A DNA stretch of 64,000 nt from UBA10364 sp905182675 (lineage in GTDB: Bacteria; Bacteroidota; Bacteroidia; Flavobacteriales; Schleiferiaceae): the NCBI GenBank assembly GCA_963933975.1, contig CAWVWE010000002.1, positions 42,419 through 106,418 on the forward strand. Direction: 5' to 3'. This document shows, one piece after another, positions 43,618 through 51,622 of the stretch. Within the stretch, counting starts at the first letter, position 1; each line of letters begins with the position of its first letter. Position numbers and translations under genes: made by a program. A model generated the notes under the pieces. The model saw only the letters and a program-made list of their open reading frames with translations, made no database searches and was not told the origin of the DNA.

Positions 43618-44591
43618 CGCTCTTTTTTTTCGAAAACACCCCATTGCTTTAATCGTAGCTGCTCACCAACCTTTGGCTGCTGACCTACCCTATATCCGTT
43701 GTACTTGTAGAGTTTCTTGAGCTTTATTCCATACGCTTGACTTATCATTCGCATATCCTGCCCTGAGACAACTTTCACCCATTTCTGCTGTGCGTTGGCT
43801 CTTTTAAAGTCTACATAAATTCGGTCACCTGTATGGAATGTCGTTTCCCAAGTAGCGTCGTTTATATCAAGTAATACGGCAATTCGCATATGAATAGAAT
43901 CAGCTACGGACTCGATGCTTTCACCAGACTTAAGCTCGATAAACGGAGACATTCCTGTGACATGTTTTACACGGTGTATTACGAACTTCTTTCTATCGCC
44001 TCTTACGATTCTATTCTTACCGTTTAGGGTAGGTCCTTTCTTGTCAGATACATTTTGATCAGAAACTTGAGCGATCTTGATTTGAGGTTCGTCATAGGTG
44101 TGCAATTCCGCTTCTTTAATAATTTTGATAAGACGATCTGCATAACTAGGTGAAGTAGCATATCCTGCCCTTTGCAATCCTTTAGCCCATCCCTTATAAT
44201 CTAATGGATCGAGATCAAATAAGAAAGCATAGCGAGAGCCTCTGACTAAAAAATCCGTATGATCCTCAAAGCTAAATCTGACATTCTCGTATTTACGGAA
44301 ACATTCGTCTTTTTCGTCATCGTCATGGTACACCCTCTCACCGTCCCAGTCACTGTGACACTTGATACCAAAGTGATTGTTTGACTTACTCGCCAAATCA
44401 CTCCGCCCGTCACCACTCTCAAGAATCCCCTGCGCCAAGGTAATAGAAGCTGGAATTCCAGATCTATTCATTTCATCTACAGCAATTTGAGCATACGTTT
44501 CTACATATCCTTGCCTCGCAGTAGACTGAGAGTGGGCGATTAGTACTGAGCAAGAAAGGAAAATCAGGTAAACGAATCTTTTATAGATCAT
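43614..44591 (-). CDS. Glucosaminidase (FlgJ-like) with C-terminal LysM repeats
   Basis: A 325-residue exported peptidoglycan hydrolase: signal peptide (1-21), an N-acetylglucosaminidase domain (about 26-165) with the catalytic glutamate in ITLAQGILESGDGRSDLA and the NNHFGIKCH segment, and two LysM-like wall-binding modules (about 206-260 and 270-320; the second includes VVSGQDMRMISQAYGIKLKKLYKYN). Short substrate-recognition segments such as RAGYATSPSYADRLIKII are typical of the family. It probably acts in wall turnover. Divergent from the RNR-tail-like microgene. Confidence 0.93.
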   Translation of the reverse strand: MIYKRFVYLIFLSCSVLIAHSQSTARQGYVETYAQIAVDEMNRSGIPASITLAQGILESGDGRSDLASKSNNHFGIKCHSDWDGERVYHDDDEKDECFRKYENVRFSFEDHTDFLVRGSRYAFLFDLDPLDYKGWAKGLQRAGYATSPSYADRLIKIIKEAELHTYDEPQIKIAQVSDQNVSDKKGPTLNGKNRIVRGDRKKFVIHRVKHVTGMSPFIELKSGESIESVADSIHMRIAVLLDINDATWETTFHTGDRIYVDFKRANAQQKWVKVVSGQDMRMISQAYGIKLKKLYKYNGYRVGQQPKVGEQLRLKQWGVFEKKER

Positions 44592-44703
44592 GTCCGAACC
44601 AGTTTAGACTACAATTTGCATTTTGAATAGCACACTTCCACCAAGCACAACCATGAGTTATCAAAAATTCGATACGTAACTATCACAGAATCAAAAAAAC
44701 AAA

Positions 44704-44714
44704 TTGTTGATAAC
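44704..44714. promoter_or_regulatory. DnaA-box-like motif upstream of the RNR-tail-like microgene
   Basis: TTGTTGATAAC; its complement contains TTATCAACA (44705-44713), one mismatch from the E. coli DnaA box TTATNCACA. Nearly the same 11-mer (one difference) lies upstream of nrdB. Binding by DnaA or any other factor is not shown. Confidence 0.3.
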
Positions 44715-44730
44715 GCAAAAATATTATTCG

Positions 44731-44760
44731 TTGAACCTGCTTTTTGATTGTCTAGCTTAG
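44731..44760 (+). promoter_or_regulatory. Probable promoter of the RNR-tail-like microgene
   Basis: A -33 TTG (44731-44733) and a 7-of-8 -7 box TAGCTTAG (44753-44760) are separated by 19 bases, the preferred Bacteroidota spacing, giving a leader of roughly 22-25 bases before ATG 44790. Confidence 0.45.
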
Positions 44761-44789
44761 AGATAAGTCTAAAGCAAAACACAACACAA

Positions 44790-44912
44790 ATGAATACTAA
44801 CGATTTCGGAATGGACGATTCTTTTGCAAGCTTTGTACAAGAATTAGAACAAGCAGAGCAACCCAAAGCCTGCACTATTGACAACCCAGATTGTGAGGCA
44901 TGCGGAAGCTAA
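44790..44912 (+). CDS. 40-residue protein resembling the redox tail of ribonucleotide reductase NrdA
   Basis: A stand-alone 40-codon gene. Its C-terminus, ACTIDNPDCEACGS (27-40, Cys28, Cys35, Cys38), aligns with the end of this genome's NrdA, ACSIENPDDCVACGS (819-833), with 11 of 14 aligned residues identical and one single-residue gap. In class Ia RNR that tail shuttles electrons from thioredoxin or glutaredoxin to the active site. Residues 9-15 (DDSFASF) also resemble the NrdB tail DNSFDSM, the region that docks onto NrdA (4 of 7 identical; may be chance). The middle is acidic and probably helical. A plausible promoter, an A-rich untranslated leader and an own terminator support a real gene. 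No family name known to me; function inferred only. Confidence 0.72.
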   Translation: MNTNDFGMDDSFASFVQELEQAEQPKACTIDNPDCEACGS

Positions 44913-44939
44913 CTCACTATTTAAAAAGCATTTAAAGAG

Positions 44940-44968
44940 CCCGGTTACAGGATGTATCCGGGTTTTTT
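44940..44968 (+). terminator. Intrinsic terminator of the RNR-tail-like microgene
   Basis: Ten-bp stem with one mismatch (arms 44940-44949 and 44953-44962, CCCGG core, GGA loop) followed by six T residues, 27 bases after the microgene's stop. There is no other plus-strand gene it could serve. Confidence 0.8.
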
Positions 44969-45022
44969 ATGGACCAAACATTCAGGTTTACCTCGATCAA
45001 AACTGATTCATCTCAACGAACA

Positions 45023-45592
45023 CTAGAGAAGGTAACTAGCTCCTATACCCAGATAATTATTCCATCCGTTGATTTCATATTTGATACCTACAGAGTTTAT
45101 ACTGCCATCAAAGCCGAACCATTGTAGATCTACTCCAATCGGAATAGTAAAGGTCCCTACAGGGTCCTCAGGGTCTAAAAAAAGCAAGTCAATAAAGCCT
45201 TCTTTATCCCCGTAATCTGCTCCTGCCATCCATCCAAAACCTACCGAGGCAAAAACATCAAAGGAGTTTAGTTCCCAAAGTTTGCCAAAGCGCATTTTAG
45301 CTGCACTAAATTTTCCGATTTGATAGTTATTCTGGGATAAGAAATTATTTGTACCAAAAGCTCCGTTACGGATATAAGAAGTCGTAATCGCTAGGATCCC
45401 ACCATTATCCATATCGTGAAGGTAACCACCGAGCTCATACTCCTCTCCCAAGACAGAATTCTCGGGATCCGTAATAATGATATGATAACTCGCCAAAATA
45501 CCCATATCTATTTCTCCTAACACCAAGGCGGCCTGTGCCTTTGACATTAAAGGAGCTAATAGAACAAGTGCGACTGAAAAAATTCGTTTCAT
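45023..45592 (-). CDS. Exported probable beta-barrel protein, unknown function
   Basis: A 189-residue protein with a signal peptide (1-20, ending SKAQA) from ATG 45592; a longer in-frame start at 45646 would put 18 non-signal-like residues before it and is rejected. The mature part alternates aromatic and polar residues and ends with the strand-like YLGIGASYLL, as in small outer-membrane barrels. No family is recognised. It is monocistronic, between the microgene terminator and the ahcY terminator. Confidence 0.68.
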   Translation of the reverse strand: MKRIFSVALVLLAPLMSKAQAALVLGEIDMGILASYHIIITDPENSVLGEEYELGGYLHDMDNGGILAITTSYIRNGAFGTNNFLSQNNYQIGKFSAAKMRFGKLWELNSFDVFASVGFGWMAGADYGDKEGFIDLLFLDPEDPVGTFTIPIGVDLQWFGFDGSINSVGIKYEINGWNNYLGIGASYLL

Positions 45593-45670
45593 GAATATAT
45601 TGTAGTGATATGGTATCAAGTTCCAAAAAACTATGCCAATAATCAAAAAACCAGCTTATAGATGGCCTTA

Positions 45671-45702
45671 AAAAAATTCGGGGCCGCTAAGCGGCCCCGA
45701 AT
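45671..45702 (-). terminator. Intrinsic terminator of ahcY
   Basis: Perfect 12-bp stem (arms 45676-45687 and 45691-45702, GGGGCCGC core, 3-base loop) followed on the minus strand by six T residues, ten bases after the ahcY stop. Confidence 0.92.
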
Positions 45703-45711
45703 AATTGTTGT

Positions 45712-47025
45712 TTAGTATCTGTAGTGTTCAGGCTTGAATGGACCTTCTACCTTCACGCCAATATAGTCGGCTTGATCACTGCGAAGCGTTTCTAACTCCA
45801 CACCTATCTTTTCTAGATGCAATGCTGCAACTTTCTCATCCAAGTGCTTAGGAAGCGTGTAGACCTTGTTTTCATACTTCTCTGTATGCATCCATAACTC
45901 CAATTGAGCAAGTACTTGATTCGTGAAACTGTTTGACATTACAAACGAAGGGTGACCAGTGGCACAACCTAAGTTCACTAAACGTCCTTCAGCCAATAGA
46001 ATCAACTCTTTTCCTTCAATATTATATAAATCAACCTGAGGCTTGATCACCTTCATGGTATCGCCGTAGTTGGTGTTTAACCAAGTCATGTCAATTTCGT
46101 TGTCAAAATGACCAATATTACATAGAATGGTTTTGTCATTCATCAAACGGAAGTGCTCCTCGCGAATAATATCTTTATTTCCAGTTGCCGTCACGATGAT
46201 TTGTGCACGCGGTATAGCTGTTTCCATTCGCTTTACCTCGTACCCGTCCATTGCTGCCTGTAAAGCACAAATAGGATCTATTTCAGTGACAATTACACGA
46301 GCTCCTGCGCCACGCAGAGAAGCTGCAGTTCCCTTGCCTACGTCACCGTAACCAGCAACCACAGCAACTTTTCCTGCAATCATGACATCTGTAGCACGAC
46401 GAATCGCATCTACCGCACTCTCCTGACAACCATACTTGTTGTCAAACTTAGACTTGGTAACCGAATCATTAACATTGATCGCGGGCAATACCAACGTACC
46501 ATTTATTTCACGGTCATATAGACGATGGACACCTGTCGTAGTTTCTTCAGACAATCCTTTGATACCTGACACTAATTCCGGGAATTCATCGAAAACCATA
46601 TTCGTCAAATCACCACCATCATCTAGAATTAAACTCAACGGCTTACGGTCTTCACCAAAGAACAGAGTCTGCTCTATACACCAGTTAAATTCTTCCTCAT
46701 TCATACCTTTCCATGCATATACAGGAATGCCTGCAGCAGCGATAGCTGCAGCGGCATGGTCTTGGGTTGAGAAGATGTTACATGACGACCAAGTCACATC
46801 CGCACCCAATTCAACCAGAGTTTCTATAAGCACAGCAGTTTGAACGGTCATGTGTAAACAGCCTGCGATACGAGAACCCGCAAGTGGCTTACTCGGACCA
46901 AACTCTTCACGCAATGCCATAAGACCAGGCATTTCGGCCTCTGCTAATTTGATTTCCATACGGCCCCAATCAGCCAACGACATATCCTTAACTTTGTACG
47001 CAACGTACTTCGGTGATTCGCTCAT
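45712..47025 (-). CDS. ahcY: S-adenosylhomocysteinase
   Basis: NAD-dependent hydrolase splitting S-adenosylhomocysteine into adenosine and homocysteine in the methyl cycle; 437 residues. Family segments are GSRIAGCLHMTVQTAVLIETL, WSSCNIFSTQDHAAAAIA, the DSVTKSKFDNKYGCQES active-site region, the NAD-binding VAGYGDVGKGTAAS motif and the terminal LRSDQADYIGVKVEGPFKPEHYRY. Essential for methyl-group recycling. A complete promoter lies at 47046-47075 and a terminator directly downstream. It is divergent from the phosphopantetheinyl transferase fusion gene. Confidence 0.98.
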   Translation of the reverse strand: MSESPKYVAYKVKDMSLADWGRMEIKLAEAEMPGLMALREEFGPSKPLAGSRIAGCLHMTVQTAVLIETLVELGADVTWSSCNIFSTQDHAAAAIAAAGIPVYAWKGMNEEEFNWCIEQTLFFGEDRKPLSLILDDGGDLTNMVFDEFPELVSGIKGLSEETTTGVHRLYDREINGTLVLPAINVNDSVTKSKFDNKYGCQESAVDAIRRATDVMIAGKVAVVAGYGDVGKGTAASLRGAGARVIVTEIDPICALQAAMDGYEVKRMETAIPRAQIIVTATGNKDIIREEHFRLMNDKTILCNIGHFDNEIDMTWLNTNYGDTMKVIKPQVDLYNIEGKELILLAEGRLVNLGCATGHPSFVMSNSFTNQVLAQLELWMHTEKYENKVYTLPKHLDEKVAALHLEKIGVELETLRSDQADYIGVKVEGPFKPEHYRY

Positions 47026-47045
47026 TTAATTTTAATTATTTAGTG

Positions 47046-47075
47046 CAAAGATACACAACGTATCGAGCTGACAAA
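47046..47075 (-). promoter_or_regulatory. Promoter of ahcY
   Basis: On the minus strand TTTG (47075-47072), an 18-base spacer and a perfect -7 box TATCTTTG (47053-47046) lie about 20 bases before the ATG. This is the best complete match to the Bacteroidota promoter consensus in the window. Confidence 0.75.
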
Positions 47076-47087
47076 CGGTTCATCCTT

Positions 47088-48272
47088 ATGACTATAACTT
47101 ATCCTTTTCCACTGTTAGAAAAAGAGATTAACTTAAGTGTCAATCCCACAAAGACGGAACTTTTGGGAGCAGAAGATCTGTGTCATGAAGATAATGAAAG
47201 ACTACAGTCTCTGGTCTCCGAGGTAAAGCAAGAAGAGTTGCTATGGAGCCGTACAGCGCTGTCCAAGGCACTTTCAAGCACTGATTTGAAACAACTCTAT
47301 TATCAAAATAAAAAGCCATTCATCGCGAAGGGAAACGTTAGTCTTTCACATTGTTCTAAGGGGGTGGCAGCAGTATATTCAGCCAACCTAGAAGTTGGTA
47401 TAGATATCGAAACAAAGCGAAATCAAGTTCTTGCGATTGCACATAAATTCACTACCAAAGAAGAAACAGCACTTATTTCAACGAACGAAATAGATGCGCT
47501 ACAATGTGTTTGGGGAATAAAAGAAAGTTTATTCAAGCTTTATGGCCATGGTGATGTTGACTTTAAAAAACACTTAACCATCACGAGTTTTCATTGGGAT
47601 GAAAAAAAGTCAAATGGATGGGGAACGGCTTGGATCAGCTCTACCTGCAAAGAGAGACCACTACCCTTACAATGCTTGGTGCAAGCTGCCATCGTAAATG
47701 GTCAATACATAGCTTTAGCCTCACACAGAGAACCCTTAAAACCACTTCAGTCAGAACGCTTAGAGCTCCGTGAGTGGAAAGCAAGTGATGCGTCATGGCT
47801 GTATGAACTGAATTCAAATCCTAAGGTTATCCAGTTCACCGGGGATACCGGATTCTCCTCACCGTTGGAAGCACTAAGACTCATACAAACCTATCCTAAC
47901 TACCAGCGAGACGGTTTTGGCAGGTGGATTGTGATTCATAAGAAAGACGATCGCCCCATAGGCTGGTGTGGACTAAAGAAAAATCCTTGGGGAATAGACC
48001 TAGGCTTTAGGTTTTTTAGCGAGTATTGGGGGAGTGGAATTGCTACCGAAGCTGCCTTCTCTACATTGAAGTGGGCGAAAGCTGAAGGGTTGTCCAGAAT
48101 AATTGGACGTACGCTATCTGAGAATAAAGCCAGTATTCGTGTTTTAGAAAAGGTGAATATGGTACTTACTCAAAAATTACCCATTGAATTATATGAGGAC
48201 AGCATCCTTGATCCCCAACACATGGACTCTTGGGAAGGACAAACCTTAAACATGTATGAGCTAAAGCTATGA
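47088..48272 (+). CDS. 4'-phosphopantetheinyl transferase fused to a GNAT acetyltransferase
   Basis: A 394-residue two-domain protein. Residues about 45-210 form a Sfp/AcpT-like transferase that loads phosphopantetheine onto carrier proteins: VSLSHCS (84-90), the metal-binding VGIDIE (103-108) and WGIKESLFKLYG (142-153) are intact. Residues about 222-394 form a RimJ-like GNAT domain: SERLELREW start (222-230), the acetyl-CoA loop WGSGIATEA (314-322) and NKASIRVLEKVNM (346-358). Transferases of this size usually stand alone at about 200 residues. One uninterrupted frame covers both parts. The ATG at 47088 is chosen since an upstream GTG (47013) would overlap ahcY. Substrates unknown. Confidence 0.88.
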   Translation: MTITYPFPLLEKEINLSVNPTKTELLGAEDLCHEDNERLQSLVSEVKQEELLWSRTALSKALSSTDLKQLYYQNKKPFIAKGNVSLSHCSKGVAAVYSANLEVGIDIETKRNQVLAIAHKFTTKEETALISTNEIDALQCVWGIKESLFKLYGHGDVDFKKHLTITSFHWDEKKSNGWGTAWISSTCKERPLPLQCLVQAAIVNGQYIALASHREPLKPLQSERLELREWKASDASWLYELNSNPKVIQFTGDTGFSSPLEALRLIQTYPNYQRDGFGRWIVIHKKDDRPIGWCGLKKNPWGIDLGFRFFSEYWGSGIATEAAFSTLKWAKAEGLSRIIGRTLSENKASIRVLEKVNMVLTQKLPIELYEDSILDPQHMDSWEGQTLNMYELKL

Positions 48273-48811
48273 GTCACCACATTGTACTTACAGGCGTAGA
48301 GAGCACGTTTAAAAGTGCCTTGGCAAAAGCACTTGGTGACTATTTGGCATTAGAGGTAGTGGACGAATATGCCCGAACATTTTTGGAAGAACTAGACGGT
48401 AGTATCGATATGAATGATTTTCCTGTAGACCTACTAGATCAAATATCAGATGGTCAATTAAAACTACAGCACGTTAACGGATATTACGACCCAGAGAAAA
48501 CTTCTAAAATATTTGACACCGATATGCTCACCCTTGGAGTTTGGTCTCAAGACAAGTTTAACATTTTTAAGCAAGAGTATTTTTCTGCACCTCAACATAT
48601 TATTTATTTATTGTGTGTCCCCAGTAACAACTTCACACCTGACCCCTTAAGAGTAGACGGCGATAGGCGTAGTGCGCTTCATGAAAACTATAAAAAAGCC
48701 TTGGAATCCTCAAGTAACGTTGTTATTGAATTATGTGAATTAACCTTTGAGAAAAGATTTAAGGAAGCCACAAGAGCACTGGAGCAAATTGGTTTTATAC
48801 CACTCGATTGA
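48269..48811 (+). CDS. NadR-like AAA/P-loop kinase with an altered Walker A motif
   Basis: A 180-residue protein of the NadR/Ttd14-type kinase family: VVDEYARTFL (about 34-43), DTDMLTLGVWSQ (about 83-94) and the RVDGDRRS LID-like segment (about 125-133) match ribosylnicotinamide-kinase-like domains. The Walker A site, which should read GxxxxGK[ST], is GVESTFKS (residues 9-16), with Phe replacing the last glycine. ATP binding may be weakened or different. It is coupled to the transferase fusion gene by an ATGA overlap and overlaps the convergent dnaG by 17 bases. Confidence 0.75.
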   Translation: MSHHIVLTGVESTFKSALAKALGDYLALEVVDEYARTFLEELDGSIDMNDFPVDLLDQISDGQLKLQHVNGYYDPEKTSKIFDTDMLTLGVWSQDKFNIFKQEYFSAPQHIIYLLCVPSNNFTPDPLRVDGDRRSALHENYKKALESSSNVVIELCELTFEKRFKEATRALEQIGFIPLD

Positions 48812-50717
48812 GTTGTTCGTTAAGTAATTGACGTAACGAATTCCATTTGGAAAATTCATTTAAATAATAATCCATGTCTGCATTTTCTTGAGACAGGTAA
48901 TGTCTCAATTCAGCGAGCTTGCGTTCCACATAAACATACTTAAACCTTAAAGTAGTTTCTTTAACCAATGGGAAAATAACATTCTGTTCTTTAGGTAAGT
49001 AGATCTCTCTTGCCTCCCACTTTGCTAGTAAATACTTCTCCGAAAGTGCCTCGGTGACGACAGCCAATACTTCTGGGTCCTCTTGACGTACCCACCAAGA
49101 ATGATCTGGGATGTGCTCTTTGTCTACTTCTTCTAAGAGCATCTTGAATATTTGAGCATAGATAGGTGTTGCAAAGATAATTCCATCGTCTTCAATCTCA
49201 GCGATGACCCATTCCGCAATACTTATCGGAACCACATCATCTTCTTCAAGAGTGTCGTCGAGCATCGCTTTCGTCCCCTTATCAATAAGTAGTTGAACAA
49301 GGCATTGCTCCTGGATATATCCATGCACCTGTGTTAGCTCAGAATCAGCCTTAGGCAATACTTCCATAGGTGGAGCCTGAGCCTGCTGCTTCTTTGCTTG
49401 TCTTTGTTGTACACCAAGTAACCTGTTCAGCTCTTGATAAAGTAAGTTAGAGTCAACGTCTAGAATTCGTGCTGCCTCTTTGATGAAAATTTCTTGACCA
49501 ATACCATCTGGAACCTTAGCAATACTGGCAACAACATCACGAACCATTTCGACACGCTTAAGGGGGTCTCCGGCCGCCTCTTCTAGTAAGATCGATGTCT
49601 TAAAACTGATGAAGTCTTTCCTTTCTTTGGCTAAAAAAGCATCTAATTCCTCCGTACTGTGCGCTTGAGCAAAACTGTCTGGATCTTCACCATCCGGAAA
49701 AGAGACTACACGAACGTTTACGCCTTGCTCGAGCATCATGTCAAGACCTCTAAAACTAGCTCTTATCCCTGCGGCATCACCATCAAATAATAAAGTAATG
49801 TTAGAGGTATAACGTTTTAGCATAGCTATCTGACCCTCGGTTAATGCAGTACCTGAAGAGGCTACTACATTTTTAACCCCATTCTGGTGGAAGCTCAATA
49901 CATCTGTGTAACCCTCAACTAAATAGGCCTCGTCTTTCTTTACAATCTCCTGCTTAGCCTGGTATAGACCATACAAAACCTTGCTTTTGTGATAGATTGG
50001 ATTCTCAGGACTATTAAGGTACTTCGCGGCCTTAGCGTTGCTTTGTAATATTCTTGCTCCAAAACCTAATACTCTGCCTGAAACGCTATGGATAGGAAAC
50101 ATGACTCGACCACGAAACCTGTCATACCAGCCACGTTCATTCTTCATGGAAATACCAGAAGCCTCTAAGGCTCTTTCACTGTACTGGTTTTTAATGGCAA
50201 AGTCTGCAAACGCTGTAGATTGCTCTGGGCTGTAGCCTAAGGAAAACTTCGTAATTGTCTCCTGCGTAAAACCTCGTTCTTTAAAGTAACTAAGTCCTAT
50301 AGCCTTTCCCGCGTCTGACTCAAGGAGTTGATCGTGGTAGTATTTCGTTGCAACATCAGTGATTAAGTAAACCGCTTCGCGCAAGTTACTCTCTTCGATT
50401 TCCTCTGTAGTCTGAGGTCTTGCCTCAGGGATGTCAATATTGTACTTCTTTGCCATCCAGCGCAGCGCCTCTGGATAACTCATTTGCTCGAGTTCCATCA
50501 TAAAGGTCACAGCATTGCCGCCCTTTCCAGAGGAAAAGCATTTGAAAATCTGCTTTGCTGGACTCACCATGAAACTGGGAGTACGTTCATTGTTGAATGG
50601 GCTTAAACCTTTAAGGTTACTTCCCGATTTTTTTAATTGCACAAACTCACCGATCACCTCCTCTATCCGAGCAGTAGTGAAAATTTGTTCAATTATTTCT
50701 TGAGGAATTCTAGCCAT
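48795..50717 (-). CDS. dnaG: DNA primase DnaG, most zinc-ribbon ligands missing
   Basis: Replicative primase of 640 residues making RNA primers at the fork. After the N-terminal domain come the RNA-polymerase core (GFGARILQSNAKAAKYLNSPE) and the TOPRIM domain with YLVEGYTDVLSFHQNG and LLFDGDAAGIRAS, then a C-terminal helicase-interaction region. In the N-terminal CHC2 zinc domain three of four ligands are replaced: Ser39 for Cys, Asn42 for His and Ser63 for Cys; only Cys60 remains. The fold motif (SPFNNERTPSFMVSP) is otherwise well kept, so this looks like lineage-level loss of zinc binding rather than decay. Confidence 0.96.
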   Translation of the reverse strand: MARIPQEIIEQIFTTARIEEVIGEFVQLKKSGSNLKGLSPFNNERTPSFMVSPAKQIFKCFSSGKGGNAVTFMMELEQMSYPEALRWMAKKYNIDIPEARPQTTEEIEESNLREAVYLITDVATKYYHDQLLESDAGKAIGLSYFKERGFTQETITKFSLGYSPEQSTAFADFAIKNQYSERALEASGISMKNERGWYDRFRGRVMFPIHSVSGRVLGFGARILQSNAKAAKYLNSPENPIYHKSKVLYGLYQAKQEIVKKDEAYLVEGYTDVLSFHQNGVKNVVASSGTALTEGQIAMLKRYTSNITLLFDGDAAGIRASFRGLDMMLEQGVNVRVVSFPDGEDPDSFAQAHSTEELDAFLAKERKDFISFKTSILLEEAAGDPLKRVEMVRDVVASIAKVPDGIGQEIFIKEAARILDVDSNLLYQELNRLLGVQQRQAKKQQAQAPPMEVLPKADSELTQVHGYIQEQCLVQLLIDKGTKAMLDDTLEEDDVVPISIAEWVIAEIEDDGIIFATPIYAQIFKMLLEEVDKEHIPDHSWWVRQEDPEVLAVVTEALSEKYLLAKWEAREIYLPKEQNVIFPLVKETTLRFKYVYVERKLAELRHYLSQENADMDYYLNEFSKWNSLRQLLNEQLNRVV

Positions 50718-50743
50718 TACGTTGCAATATACGCCGTATAGAT

Positions 50744-50769
50744 AAAAAAAGCCACCTCGAAGGATGGCT
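50744..50769 (-). terminator. Intrinsic terminator of the mscS-type operon
   Basis: On the minus strand an imperfect stem (arms 50750-50757 and 50761-50769, one bulged base, CGA loop) is followed by seven T residues. It sits 26 bases after the channel gene and just ahead of dnaG. Confidence 0.8.
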
Positions 50770-50794
50770 CATAAGCTGCGTCAATCTCCATGGA

Positions 50795-51610
50795 TCACTT
50801 ATGTAGATGTACATCCATTTGAGGATATGGAATACTAATTCCCTTTTGATTAAACGCTTTAAAAACAGCGGTATTCACTGCGTAATGTACGTCCCAATAA
50901 TCGGAGGAATTCACCCATACGCGAGCAACAATATTTAACGAAGAGTCGGCCATTGCAGCGAGTTCAATGGTAAAAGACTTCTCTTTTAACGTTCGCTCAT
51001 CAGCTTCTAGAATTTCCCTAATGGTTTGTTTCGCTTCGTCTAAATCAGCGTCATAACCGATACCAAACAACCAATCCACCCTACGGATATCTTGCGCACT
51101 GTAGTTAATCAAACTACCATTACTCAGTGGGCCGTTTGGCACTATAATTACCTTATTATCCGGGGTGGTCAGTGTCGTTACAAAAATTTGAATCGCCTTT
51201 ACCGTACCCGAATGCCCTTGAGCCTCAATAAAGTCTCCAACCTTAAATGGTTTGAACATCAGTATCATAGCTCCACCTGCAAAATTCTGGAGGGTCCCAC
51301 TGAGCGCAAGACCAACAGCTAAGCCGGCAGCGCCTAAAACTGCAACGATACTCGTAGTTGCCACTCCCAATTGATTAATTGTTGCGATAACCACAAAAGT
51401 CTGAAGGGCAATTTTTAAGAGCGACTCGAGGAATCCAGCCAAGCTTTTGTCGAGTTCACGAATCTGCATGGCCTTTTTAAATCCTCTCATCAATATTTTC
51501 ACCACACGCATACCTATCCAGAAAATAAGTATCGCAATCAGAAACTGCTTACCCCACAACAAGGCTGTGTTCTTGATTAAATCCAGGGAAATTCCTAATG
51601 TGCTTTCCAT
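50795..51610 (-). CDS. Small-conductance mechanosensitive channel (MscS)
   Basis: A 271-residue MscS-type channel: two to three transmembrane helices in the first 95 residues, the pore helix with the Gly/Ala pattern VAVLGAAGLAVGLALSGTLQNFAGG (about 88-112), and the beta domain beginning FKVGDFIEAQGHSGTVKAIQIFVTTL, with the VPNGPLSNGSLINYSAQ segment. It protects against hypo-osmotic shock in the inner membrane. It lies 12 bases after the prenyl synthase gene and is the last gene of the operon that starts at 53519. Confidence 0.95.
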   Translation of the reverse strand: MESTLGISLDLIKNTALLWGKQFLIAILIFWIGMRVVKILMRGFKKAMQIRELDKSLAGFLESLLKIALQTFVVIATINQLGVATTSIVAVLGAAGLAVGLALSGTLQNFAGGAMILMFKPFKVGDFIEAQGHSGTVKAIQIFVTTLTTPDNKVIIVPNGPLSNGSLINYSAQDIRRVDWLFGIGYDADLDEAKQTIREILEADERTLKEKSFTIELAAMADSSLNIVARVWVNSSDYWDVHYAVNTAVFKAFNQKGISIPYPQMDVHLHK

Positions 51611-51622
51611 AATTAATTAAAG

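Noticed and set aside
44609..44884. Minus-strand frame of 91 codons with several cysteines
   Set aside because: It is antisense to the 40-residue RNR-tail-like gene and its regulatory region; it has no promoter or coding character of its own, and its cysteines come from the complement of that sequence.
47013..47087. GTG start extending the PPTase-GNAT gene upstream
   Set aside because: It overlaps the start of ahcY on the other strand and covers the ahcY promoter; ATG 47088 gives a normal family N-terminus.
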